Assembly (NCBI GenBank): GCA_031255055.1
Contig: JAIRTG010000014.1
Span: 1 to 18,101, forward strand
Source of the DNA: Prevotellaceae bacterium
Lineage (GTDB): Bacteria > Bacteroidota > Bacteroidia > Bacteroidales > Paludibacteraceae
DNA length: 18,101 nt
Direction: 5' to 3'
Shown piece after piece: positions 9,452 through 16,921 of the stretch. Made by a program: the position numbers and the translations under genes. Below the pieces are notes generated by a model. It was given only the letters and a program-made list of their open reading frames with translations. It had not been told where the DNA came from and made no database searches. Within the stretch, counting starts at the first letter, position 1; the number at the start of each line of letters is the position of its first letter.

Positions 9452-9484
9452 TTTCGGGGCATCAAAAGCCGACGACCACGTAAC

Positions 9485-9522
9485 CGCGACCGACAGGACA
9501 GGTCGGTCGGCTATCGGTCGCG
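9485..9522 (-). other. Alternative hairpins in the sufC-sufD gap
   Basis: CGCGACCGA (9485-9493) can pair with TCGGTCGCG (9514-9522); alternatively CGACCGAC (9487-9494) can pair with GTCGGTCG (9502-9509) with a 7-nt loop. The two folds share the left arm, so only one can form at a time. It sits in the 87-bp gap before sufD and may affect mRNA stability, processing or sufD translation. Confidence 0.55.
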
Positions 9523-9538
9523 CCGGACGATTAAAAAA

Positions 9539-10342
9539 CTATTCTTTCAGCCAGTCGTATCCTTTTTGTTCCAGTTGGAGCGCCAGTTCCTTTCCGCCCG
9601 ATTTCACGATTTTTCCATCGAACAGCACGTGTACGAAATCGGGCACGATGTAATCCAGCAGGCGCTGATAGTGTGTAATCACGATACATGCGTTGTCGGG
9701 TCGGTGCAGCTTGTTGACGCCATTCGCCACGATGCGCAGCGCGTCGATGTCCAGTCCCGAATCGGTTTCGTCGAGCACGGCCAGTTTCGGGTCGAGCATC
9801 GCCATTTGAAATATCTCGTTCCGTTTTTTCTCGCCGCCCGAAAAGCCTTCGTTCACCGAGCGATTGGTCAGTTGACTGTCTATTTCCACCAGTTGCTTTT
9901 TTTCCCGCATCAGCCGGAGAAAGTCGGAGGCCGAAATCGGATCGAGGTGATTGTATTTCCTGTGTTCGTTGACGGCGGTGCGCATAAAGTTGACCATGCT
10001 TACGCCCGGAATCTCGACAGGATATTGAAAGCTGAGAAAGATGCCCTCGCGTGAGCGGTCTTCGGGAGACAGTTCGAGTAGGTCTTTCCCGTTGAAATGT
10101 ATCTTTCCTTTGGTGACTTCAAATTCTTCGCGACCTGTCAGCACCGATGCCAGTGTTGATTTGCCGGCGCCGTTAGGCCCCATGATTGCGTGAATTTCGC
10201 CTTTGTTGATGGTCAGGTGCAGACCTTTCAGTATTTCTTTGCCGTTGATGCCGGCGTGCAGGTTTTGTATGCTTAACAGCGTACCCGCGTCCTCCGAAGG
10301 AGATGCGGGAGAGGGTGATTGACTGGTTTTATTTCCGTTCAT
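9539..10342 (-). CDS. sufC: Fe-S cluster assembly ATPase SufC
   Basis: ABC-type ATPase of the Suf complex; it binds SufB and SufD and its ATP use opens the scaffold for cluster building. Walker A is GPNGAGKS (55-62), the signature is FSGGEKKR (167-174), and Walker B with catalytic Glu is LAVLDETDSGLD (187-198), the typical SufC form. The product is 267 residues, about 20 longer than usual, because of a Ser/Pro-rich N-terminal tail before LLSIQNLHA (22-30). No ATG lies closer to that point, so the tail seems real unless a non-ATG start is used. It lies 82 bp after sufB. Confidence 0.95.
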   Translation of the reverse strand: MNGNKTSQSPSPASPSEDAGTLLSIQNLHAGINGKEILKGLHLTINKGEIHAIMGPNGAGKSTLASVLTGREEFEVTKGKIHFNGKDLLELSPEDRSREGIFLSFQYPVEIPGVSMVNFMRTAVNEHRKYNHLDPISASDFLRLMREKKQLVEIDSQLTNRSVNEGFSGGEKKRNEIFQMAMLDPKLAVLDETDSGLDIDALRIVANGVNKLHRPDNACIVITHYQRLLDYIVPDFVHVLFDGKIVKSGGKELALQLEQKGYDWLKE

Positions 10343-10378
10343 ATTGTGATGTTATTTTCTGTTTCTAAACTATTATTC

Positions 10379-10402
10379 GATAAAAATCCCCTTTGGGGGG
10401 AT
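10379..10402 (-). terminator. Intrinsic terminator-like hairpin between sufB and sufC
   Basis: Read on the minus strand, ATCCCC (from 10402) pairs with GGGGAT (to 10386) around a 5-nt loop and is followed at once by TTTTA. That is the form of a weak intrinsic terminator placed inside the operon. It may reduce transcription of sufC and sufD relative to sufB. The GGCCGGCC palindrome at 10418-10425 lies just before it, at the sufB stop codon. Confidence 0.5.
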
Positions 10403-10424
10403 GTGTACGCACTCTTTGGCCGGC

Positions 10425-11861
10425 CTATCCGACGCTTCCTTCAAGTGTTATCTGTAGTAATTTTTGCGCTTCGACGGCAAATTCCATCGGCAGTTTGTTG
10501 ATGACTTCTTTTGCGTAGCCGTTCACAATCAGTCCTACGGCGTCTTCGGTCGAAATGCCGCGCTGGTTGCAATAGAATATCTGGTCTTCGCTGATTTTCG
10601 ATGTAGTCGCTTCATGTTCCACAATCGCCGTTTCGTTCTGCACATCCATATAGGGGAAGGTATGCGCTCCACATTTGTCGCCCAGCAACAGGCTGTCGCA
10701 TTGGGAGAAGTTGCGGGCATTTTCCGCGCTTTTGTTCATCCGCACCAAACCCCGATAGCTGTTCCGGCTGTATCCGGCGGAAATACCTTTTGAAAGGATG
10801 TTGCTTTTTGTATTTTTTCCGAGATGAATCATTTTTGTACCGGTGTCGGCCTGTTGCCGGTTGTTGGTGACGGCCACGGAATAGAACTCGGCCGACGAGT
10901 TGTCTCCCTGCAGGATGCAGCTCGGATATTTCCACGTGATGGCCGAGCCTGTTTCGACCTGTGTCCACGACAGTTTTGCGTTTTCTCCTTTACAGATGCC
11001 CCGTTTTGTCACAAAATTATAGATGCCTCCCTTTCCGTTCTTATCGCCGGGGTACCAGTTTTGAACGGTTGAGTATTTCACTTCGGCATTTTTCATCACA
11101 ACAATCTCCACAATCGCGGCATGAAGTTGATTCTCGTCGCGCATCGGCGCCGTACAGCCTTCCAGATAGGAAACATAACTGCCTTCGTCTGCAATAATCA
11201 GTGTCCGCTCAAACTGTCCGGTATTCATTGCGTTTATTCTGAAGTAGGTTGAAAGTTCCATCGGACAGCGAACGCCTTTCGGAATGTAGACAAATGAGCC
11301 GTCGCTGAAAACAGCACAGTTGAGCGTTGCAAAAAAATTGTCGGTACGGGGCACCACCGAACCTAAATACTTTCTGATTAAATCGGGATGATCCTGTACG
11401 GCTTCGGAGAATGAGCAGAAGATGATACCCAGTCCGGCAAGCGTATCTTTGAAGGTTGTTTTGACGGACACGCTGTCCATCACCGCATCGACAGCCATTC
11501 CCGACAGGGCTTTTTGCTCTTCGAGCGGAATACCGAGCTTATTAAAAGTGGCTAATAATTCGGGGTCGACTCCGTCCGGGTCTTTCGGTGCGTTTTTGCG
11601 GGGAGCTGCGTAGTATGAAATCTGTTGATAGTCCATTTCGGGTATTTCCAGATGCGCCCAATCGGGCATTTTCATCGTCATCCAGTGTCGGTAGGCTTTC
11701 AGTCGATAGTCCAGCAGCCATTCGGGTTCGTTTTTCTTTTTTGAAATAAGTCGGATAACGTCTTCGTTCAGGCCGACCGGAATGACATCGGTTTCGATGT
11801 CGGTCGTGAATCCGTATTTGTATTCCTGTTCGGTAAAGTTTTTTAGTATATCGTCTGACAT
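10425..11861 (-). CDS. sufB: Fe-S cluster assembly scaffold SufB
   Basis: Main scaffold of the SufBC2D complex, where sulfur and iron are assembled into clusters. The 478-residue product carries the family core: FSQCDSLLLGDKCGAHTFPY (385-404), with Cys388 at the position of E. coli Cys405, and VEHEATTSK (414-422), holding the essential Glu region. ATG 11861 (MSDDILKNFTEQEYKYGF) matches the family start. The open frame continues upstream to 11945 but that part reads like leader sequence and overlaps the promoter. It is the first gene of sufB-sufC-sufD. Confidence 0.96.
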   Translation of the reverse strand: MSDDILKNFTEQEYKYGFTTDIETDVIPVGLNEDVIRLISKKKNEPEWLLDYRLKAYRHWMTMKMPDWAHLEIPEMDYQQISYYAAPRKNAPKDPDGVDPELLATFNKLGIPLEEQKALSGMAVDAVMDSVSVKTTFKDTLAGLGIIFCSFSEAVQDHPDLIRKYLGSVVPRTDNFFATLNCAVFSDGSFVYIPKGVRCPMELSTYFRINAMNTGQFERTLIIADEGSYVSYLEGCTAPMRDENQLHAAIVEIVVMKNAEVKYSTVQNWYPGDKNGKGGIYNFVTKRGICKGENAKLSWTQVETGSAITWKYPSCILQGDNSSAEFYSVAVTNNRQQADTGTKMIHLGKNTKSNILSKGISAGYSRNSYRGLVRMNKSAENARNFSQCDSLLLGDKCGAHTFPYMDVQNETAIVEHEATTSKISEDQIFYCNQRGISTEDAVGLIVNGYAKEVINKLPMEFAVEAQKLLQITLEGSVG

Positions 11862-11934
11862 GGTTTGTTGTGGTTCAAAATAGGAACCGTCTTTCTTAAA
11901 ACATAAAACGGTTCCCGCATTTTTTAAGCGACTG

Positions 11935-11942
11935 CAAAAGTA
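11935..11942 (-). promoter_or_regulatory. -7 box of the suf operon
   Basis: On the minus strand this is TACTTTTG, matching TAnnTTTG, followed by CAG and a leader of about 70 nt before the sufB ATG. No TTG lies at the expected -33 spacing. No Fe-S-regulator (IscR-like) site was recognised. Confidence 0.5.
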
Positions 11943-12108
11943 CAAAATTTCAAGTATCTGTTATCTTTGTCGCCGACAGATGCGCCATATAACGTCGAGA
12001 AACAGGGTTTTGTTCGCTATTATTCGATTCGGGAGGCGTTCAAACGAAAAAGAGACTGTCCCAATCAAGGTTCAGCCTCCTTTCGTACCGGTTCAAACGA
12101 GGTTGATG

Positions 12109-12960
12109 CTATACCAGTTTCAACTCTTTCAGCAGTTCGGGGATGGTCTGTTCAAAGTTCACTCCGAAGCGAATGTCAGTCTGTGCTTCAACAGTTTTTC
12201 TGATACTGCCCGTAGTGAAATGCACCGCGATAGCCGTAGCCTCTTTCAGCGGGAACCCGTTCAGCAGACCCGACAGAAGTGCGCTTCCGAACACATCGCC
12301 TGTTCCGTGATAATAGCCCGGAATTTTTTTATCCATCAAATAATCGATCTCACCTGTCGCTTTGTTACAGGTTGCGGCGCCCAGCGACTTATCGTCGAAG
12401 AACACGCCTGTCAGAACAACTTGTGCAGGCCCCAAATCGCTCAGTTTCAACAGCAGGTTATCGATGTATTCTTTGGTGTATGGCCCTTCGACATATTCTT
12501 CTTGGAGCATCAGCGTAGCTTCGGTAATGTTTGGAATAATGACGTCCGCTTTTTTGCAGAGTTCTTTCATACCCAAAGGAAATTCGGGCGGAAAAATTTT
12601 ATACAATTGTCCGTTATCGGCCATCACGGGGTCGACAAAAATCAAATTACCGGCTGTTTTGAAATCATCAAAAAAGGTTTTCACGATGTCCAGTTGCTCG
12701 AAAGAACCCAGAAACCCGGTATAGACCGCATCAAAAGCGATGTTTAATGATTTCCAATGTTCGGCAACGGGAATCATATCTTCCGTCAGATCGCGATAAG
12801 TGAACCCCTCGATACCTCCCGTATGTGTCGACAACACCGCCGTAGGTAAAGCCACCGCTTCCACTCCCGCTGCCGACAGAATGGGTAGCGCTACGGTTAG
12901 CGAACATCTGCCGAACCCTGAAATGTCGTGTATGGCAACAGCTCTTTTTTGTTTATTCAT
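12109..12960 (-). CDS. pdxY: Pyridoxal/pyridoxamine kinase (PdxY-like, ribokinase fold)
   Basis: Phosphorylates pyridoxal or pyridoxamine with ATP in B6 salvage, making the cofactor used by enzymes such as SufS. The 283-residue product has the N-terminal substrate motif HDISGFGRCS (11-20), VDPVMADNG (109-117), the NITEATLM helix (144-151) and the ribokinase-family catalytic motif GTGDVFGSALLSGL (219-232) with Asp222 as base. The length is typical. The start at MNKQKRAVAIHD is the only reasonable one. It is transcribed on the same strand as suf but has its own promoter; the 165-bp gap after it contains the sufB promoter. The exact substrate preference cannot be read from the sequence, so the symbol is a family-level choice. 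Confidence 0.85.
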   Translation of the reverse strand: MNKQKRAVAIHDISGFGRCSLTVALPILSAAGVEAVALPTAVLSTHTGGIEGFTYRDLTEDMIPVAEHWKSLNIAFDAVYTGFLGSFEQLDIVKTFFDDFKTAGNLIFVDPVMADNGQLYKIFPPEFPLGMKELCKKADVIIPNITEATLMLQEEYVEGPYTKEYIDNLLLKLSDLGPAQVVLTGVFFDDKSLGAATCNKATGEIDYLMDKKIPGYYHGTGDVFGSALLSGLLNGFPLKEATAIAVHFTTGSIRKTVEAQTDIRFGVNFEQTIPELLKELKLV

Positions 12961-12991
12961 CTCGTTTATTTTTTATTAAATTTTGACCGCG

Positions 12992-12999
12992 CAAAGATA
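12992..12999 (-). promoter_or_regulatory. -7 box of the pyridoxal kinase gene
   Basis: On the minus strand this is TATCTTTG, an exact TAnnTTTG match, about 32 nt before the ATG at 12960. No TTG was found at the -33 spacing. Confidence 0.55.
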
Positions 13000-13074
13000 A
13001 ATATAAAATTTTAATTCGTGTTGAGTGCTTGGTCACACAGTCGTGTCTGACGCATCTAAATTTTAAACTCGGCA

Positions 13075-13225
13075 ATCGCTACAGCCGCCTGCGGTCTTCC
13101 TTGAAAGGAGACAAAGAGCAAGAGAAAGAATTCTAGGGGGGGGGGGAAGTCTCCCCCTCGCTTCAGCCGCCGTTGGCGTCTTCCGCTACCCCCTCTGCGG
13201 GGCTCCGCCCCGCAACGCCCCGTCC
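13075..13225 (-). repeat. GC-rich dispersed repeat, copy D (inverted)
   Basis: Reverse-complement copy of the element at 3109-3220: purine tail (agcaagagaaagaat), G-run, cttcagccgcc, cttccgctaccccctctg, and the hairpin gcggggc-tcc-gccccgc. Unlike the other copies it is not joined to a heptamer hairpin; its hairpin end runs into a different tandem repeat at 13216. Confidence 0.8.
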
Positions 13226-13320
13226 GGTACTCCATGACGTCCTGTCCGACGCCCCGTTCCTGTACTCCATGACGCCCTGTTCCGACGCCCCGTCCCTGTC
13301 TCGCAACATCCGTTCCTGAA
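13216..13320. repeat. 34-36 bp imperfect tandem repeat, three units
   Basis: Units start cgccccgt at 13216, 13250 and 13286 (periods 34 and 36 bp). The first two share tactccatgacg and a cctgt-type end; the third is degenerate. The unit seems to have grown out of the cgccccg end of repeat copy D. Confidence 0.7.
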
Positions 13321-13405
13321 AGCGCTCCCGAAAAGTACGGACGACATATCGGTACCGATAAAAGCAAATAAATACGGGTACGTGCCGTACAAAAAGAAAA
13401 GTTTG

Positions 13406-13413
13406 TATCTTTG
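13406..13413 (+). promoter_or_regulatory. -7 box of the ABC-F gene
   Basis: TATCTTTG is an exact TAnnTTTG match. Transcription would start near 13420, giving a leader of about 105 nt before the ATG at 13526, which is long for this window. No -33 TTG was found at the normal spacing. Confidence 0.55.
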
Positions 13414-13440
13414 CGGACATATAAATTTAAGAAAAGCGAA

Positions 13441-13527
13441 ATGTAAAAAATAATTTCTTTCAGGCAAATCGGAACTACAACTGCAAAGCGGTTGTCGTAT
13501 TGTTTTATCTTTAACGAAAGAAATTAT
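13441..13527 (+). promoter_or_regulatory. Structured leader of the ABC-F gene with minimal ATG-TAA frame
   Basis: ATAATTTCTTTC (13450-13461) is perfectly complementary to GAAAGAAATTAT (13516-13527). The latter covers the translation start region and the first two bases of the ATG. Inside lies a hairpin, acaactgc (13477-13484) with gcggttgt (13488-13495), closed by an AAA loop. Immediately upstream is ATGTAA (13441-13446), a start codon followed at once by a stop. A ribosome on this minimal frame would cover the left arm from 13450 and could release the start codon. Structure is read directly; the control role is inferred from known leader-controlled ABC-F and rRNA methylase genes. Confidence 0.6.
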
Positions 13528-15112
13528 GCTTACTCTACAAAACATTTCATATACACACCCAAACAAGGATTTGCTGTTCAGCAGCATCCACCTGACAGTA
13601 AACAAACACGAAAAGACAGCGTTAATCGGCAATAACGGAACAGGAAAATCCACGCTGCTGAAAATTATTGCCAATGAACTGCAACCCTCCGGCGGACAGA
13701 TTTGCGTTGAAGCCGAACCGTATTTTGTTCCGCAAATTTTCGGACAATACAATCATCTTTCCATTGCGCAGGCGTTGCGAATTGAAGACAAATTGAACGC
13801 CCTGAAAGCGATATTGAACGGAGATACAAGCGGGGAAAATTTCAATCTGCTCAATGACGACTGGACATTAGAAGACCGTTGCAACGAAGCGTTAAACAAT
13901 TGGCAATTGAATAAAACGGATTTATCGCAAAAAATGGAGACGTTGAGCGGCGGACAGAAAACAAAAGTTTTTCTTGCAGGAATTTCCATTCATCAACCCA
14001 AATTGATTTTGCTGGACGAACCAAGCAATCATTTGGACATTCCGGGCAGGCATCTTTTGTATGATTTCATTCAATCAACAAAAAGTACGTTGATGGTTGT
14101 GAGCCACGACAGAAAATTACTCAATCTCTCAGACACGGTTTGCGAATTGAGCAAGCACGGAATAAAAGTATATGGCGGTAATTACGATTTTTATGCAGAA
14201 CAAAAACAAACAGAAAACAATGCTTTGAATCAGGACATCCAAAGCAAAGAAAAAGCCTTGCGAAAAGCCAGAGAGAAAGAACGGGAAACATTGGAACGGC
14301 AACAAAAATCGGACAGTCGCGGCAAAGGCAAGCAGGAAAAGGCCGGCGTTGCCCGAATCCTGATGAATACTTTGCGGAACAATGCCGAAAACAGCACTTC
14401 AAAACTTAAAAGTATCCACGCTGAAAAAATTGGCGGCATTTCGCAGGATTTGCAGGATTTGCGTGCTGCTTTGCCCGGCATTGACAAAATGAAATTCGGT
14501 CTCGATCATTCAACCCTGCACAAAGGGAAAATCTTATGCGCGGCAACAGCCATTAACTTTGCTTACGACAAGCCGCTGTGGACGAAAAATTTGAGTTTTC
14601 AAATCACAAGCGGCGAACGCATTGCCTTGAAAGGACGAAACGGTTCGGGCAAAACAACTTTAATCAACCTGATTGCAGGAAATTTGAAACCGCAAACAGG
14701 AACCGTTTACCGGGCAGAAAACAAATCGGTTTATATTGACCAGGATTATTCCCTGCTCGACAATAAACTGAACGTTTACGAACAGGCCCAACAGTTCAAC
14801 GCTTCCGCCTTACGGGAACACGAAATCAAAATCCGCTTAAACCGTTTTTTATTTACGAAGGATGACTGGGACAAACCTTGCCGCGTTTTGAGCGGTGGCG
14901 AAAGAATGCGTTTGCTGCTTTGTTGCCTGACAATAAACAGTAAATCGCCGGATATGATTCTCCTCGACGAGCCGACAAACAACCTGGATATTCAGCATGT
15001 TGAAATACTGACGGCTGCCGTAAACGAATATCAGGGAACAATAATTGTTGTTTCGCACGATGAAACGTTTCTATCACAAATAAACATAGAACGAACCTTT
15101 GAACTCCTTTGA
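13526..15112 (+). CDS. ABC-F family ATPase (ribosome-associated, possible antibiotic resistance type)
   Basis: Two ABC domains in one 528-residue chain with no membrane segments, the ABC-F layout. Domain 1: Walker A GNNGTGKS (35-42), signature LSGGQ (140-144), Walker B LILLDEPSNHLD (160-171). A charged linker follows (about 222-305, with RKAREKERETLERQQK). Domain 2: Walker A GRNGSGKT (370-377), signature LSGGE (455-459), Walker B MILLDEPTNNLD (477-488). ABC-F proteins bind the ribosomal E site; some free the ribosome from antibiotics, others are housekeeping factors. I cannot place this one in a subgroup, and no drug is named. The structured leader hints at inducible expression. The codons look more A/T-rich than those of the suf genes. 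Confidence 0.88.
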   Translation: MLTLQNISYTHPNKDLLFSSIHLTVNKHEKTALIGNNGTGKSTLLKIIANELQPSGGQICVEAEPYFVPQIFGQYNHLSIAQALRIEDKLNALKAILNGDTSGENFNLLNDDWTLEDRCNEALNNWQLNKTDLSQKMETLSGGQKTKVFLAGISIHQPKLILLDEPSNHLDIPGRHLLYDFIQSTKSTLMVVSHDRKLLNLSDTVCELSKHGIKVYGGNYDFYAEQKQTENNALNQDIQSKEKALRKAREKERETLERQQKSDSRGKGKQEKAGVARILMNTLRNNAENSTSKLKSIHAEKIGGISQDLQDLRAALPGIDKMKFGLDHSTLHKGKILCAATAINFAYDKPLWTKNLSFQITSGERIALKGRNGSGKTTLINLIAGNLKPQTGTVYRAENKSVYIDQDYSLLDNKLNVYEQAQQFNASALREHEIKIRLNRFLFTKDDWDKPCRVLSGGERMRLLLCCLTINSKSPDMILLDEPTNNLDIQHVEILTAAVNEYQGTIIVVSHDETFLSQINIERTFELL

Positions 15113-15158
15113 ACTCTGACCTGAAAACTGAAACAGCCCTGAACTCATTTTGAATTAT

Positions 15159-15189
15159 TTGCACTGCATCCTTTTTTTCTCTATTTTTG
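15159..15189 (+). promoter_or_regulatory. Promoter of the M23 lipoprotein / yccF pair
   Basis: TTG (15159-15161), 20 bp, then TATTTTTG (15182-15189) fit the Bacteroidota -33/-7 pattern. The -7 box ends only 7 nt before the ATG at 15197, so the transcript would have almost no 5' leader. Confidence 0.6.
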
Positions 15190-15196
15190 CCCTGCT

Positions 15197-16504
15197 ATGT
15201 TTACGAAAGAAGAGTCACTCAGCCGATTTTCAAAGATATGTTGTATACTGATATGCTTAACAATCATATCATGCCGGTCGGATAAGCGCATATATCCGGG
15301 TGATGGAGTCATGACGGAAGATACCCGCGCCTATCTGTATAACATATGCATTGATTCATTAAACATCAATGAATATACGATTCTGCCGGGCGAAAGCCTG
15401 TCTGTTATTTTTTCAAAAATAGGATTGGATTACGCAGTCGGAAACAGCATTATGACCACCACCGCAACGTATCTGAATCCTAAAAAAATACGTGCAGGAC
15501 AATCGTATTTTACCTTTACCGCACGGGATGAATCTGAAGCGATTCAATACCTTGTTTTTTCCAAATCATTAACCGATTATGTTGTTATTGACTTAACGTG
15601 CCGTCCTGTTCAGGGTTATCTGTATCAAAAGGATGTTGCTTTACGGCAGAGACTTTTAAAAGGCAGCGTTAAAAGCTCGTTATGGAACGAAATAAAAAAG
15701 CAGGGAACCGATCCGGTGCTCGCCATTAAATTGGCTGATATATTCGCCTGTCAAATCGACTTCTTCGGTATACAGGAAAACGATTCGTTTCAGGTATTAT
15801 TCACGGAATCGTTTATTGACGATTCGATCTATTTAAATATCGTGTCGATTGACGGCTCCGTTTTCACACATGCCGGAAAATCTTATCTTGCCGTTCCTTT
15901 TACACAGGACAGTGTACCGGAATATTTCGACGCAGAGGGACAAAGCCTGCAAAAGGCTTTCTTAAAAGCGCCGCTGGACTTTTTCCGCATTACATCGCAT
16001 TTTACAAATTCCCGTTTTCATCCTGTTTTAAAACGATACCGGTCGCATCACGGGGTTGATTATGCCGCGCCTTCCGGTACGCCGGTCAAAACAGTCGGAA
16101 GCGGCAAAGTGATCGGAAAAGGTTTTCAGCCTGGCGGCGGAAACTTCGTAAAAATTCAGCACAATGCCGTTTACGCCACTTCTTATATGCATCTCAGCAG
16201 ATTTGCCGGCGGAATGGCTGCCGGTAAACATGTACAACAGGGAGAAGTAATTGGCTATGTCGGTTCAACCGGTTTATCAACCGGCCCCCATCTGGATTTC
16301 AGAGTTTATAAAAACGGGAAACCCATTGATCCGTTAAAAATGGAGTCGCCTCCCTCCCTTCCCGTCAGGGCAGAATTGAAAGACAGTTTTAACCTGGTCA
16401 AACAAAAGATGCTTTTGAAATTGAATGCAATGCATCTGATTGATTCAGCCGGCTATCACAAACCGGATTCATTTAACCTTATACGAACAAATATAATAAA
16501 TTAA
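15197..16504 (+). CDS. M23-family peptidase, lipoprotein
   Basis: A 435-residue protein with a lipoprotein signal (CCILICLTIISC, Cys26 as lipid site), so likely anchored in a periplasmic-facing or outer membrane. Residues 60-250 resemble the N-terminal region of Csd3/MepM-like M23 proteins (LPGESLSVIFSKIG). The catalytic LytM domain (about 265-380) contains HHGVD (His284 and Asp288 zinc ligands), YMHLS (His332) and GPHLDFRV (365 on), where the usual HxH reads His-Leu-Asp. These enzymes cut peptidoglycan cross-links. HLD forms are, as I recall, common in Bacteroidota M23 proteins, so loss of activity should not be assumed. ATG 15197 is required for the signal. yccF follows 6 bp downstream, so they are co-transcribed. 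Confidence 0.9.
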   Translation: MFTKEESLSRFSKICCILICLTIISCRSDKRIYPGDGVMTEDTRAYLYNICIDSLNINEYTILPGESLSVIFSKIGLDYAVGNSIMTTTATYLNPKKIRAGQSYFTFTARDESEAIQYLVFSKSLTDYVVIDLTCRPVQGYLYQKDVALRQRLLKGSVKSSLWNEIKKQGTDPVLAIKLADIFACQIDFFGIQENDSFQVLFTESFIDDSIYLNIVSIDGSVFTHAGKSYLAVPFTQDSVPEYFDAEGQSLQKAFLKAPLDFFRITSHFTNSRFHPVLKRYRSHHGVDYAAPSGTPVKTVGSGKVIGKGFQPGGGNFVKIQHNAVYATSYMHLSRFAGGMAAGKHVQQGEVIGYVGSTGLSTGPHLDFRVYKNGKPIDPLKMESPPSLPVRAELKDSFNLVKQKMLLKLNAMHLIDSAGYHKPDSFNLIRTNIIN

Positions 16505-16510
16505 ACAACT

Positions 16511-16879
16511 ATGAAATTTTTAGGAAACGTTCTCTGGCTTATTTTCGGAGGCTTAATCACTGCTTTAGGATATCTGGTTGGCAGCATTCTGATGATGATT
16601 ACCATTATCGGAATTCCATTCGGTTTTCAAACATTAAAAATAGCGCGGTTAGCGCTCTGGCCTTTTGGCTGTAAAGTTGTAGACAGCGGCGGATCAAGCG
16701 GCTGCCTGTCTCTTATAATGAATGTACTGTGGATTATCCTGGGCGGACTCGAAATTTGCCTGGCTCATTTATTCTTCGGAATCATACTTTGCATCACAAT
16801 TATCGGAATTCCGTTCGGAAGACAACATTTTAAAATGGCAAGCCTGGCGCTCACCCCCTTCGGGAAAAGTATTTTATAG
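16511..16879 (+). CDS. yccF: YccF-family small inner-membrane protein
   Basis: 122 residues with two repeated units (about 1-55 and 70-122), each containing NVLWxIxGGL, a hydrophobic helix and TIIGIPFGxQ...KxAxLALxPFG. This is the YccF (DUF307) pattern. Four hydrophobic stretches predict an integral inner-membrane protein. The function of the family is not well established. It lies 6 bp after the M23 gene and shares its promoter. Confidence 0.92.
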   Translation: MKFLGNVLWLIFGGLITALGYLVGSILMMITIIGIPFGFQTLKIARLALWPFGCKVVDSGGSSGCLSLIMNVLWIILGGLEICLAHLFFGIILCITIIGIPFGRQHFKMASLALTPFGKSIL

Positions 16880-16891
16880 CTGGCGGTTAAC

Positions 16892-16921
16892 GGTTGATCA
16901 GTAAGTTTTATTCGATCAACC
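16892..16921. terminator. Bidirectional terminator-like hairpin between yccF and the dipeptidase
   Basis: GGTTGATC (16892-16899) pairs with GATCAACC (16914-16921) around a 14-nt T-rich loop. It sits in the 28-bp convergent gap and overlaps the dipeptidase stop codon. There is no long T-tract after either arm, so termination is likely but not certain. Confidence 0.5.

Noticed and set aside
11962..11969. Plus-strand TATCTTTG, a possible promoter divergent from suf
   Set aside because: No plus-strand gene follows; the frames there are shadows of the pyridoxal kinase.
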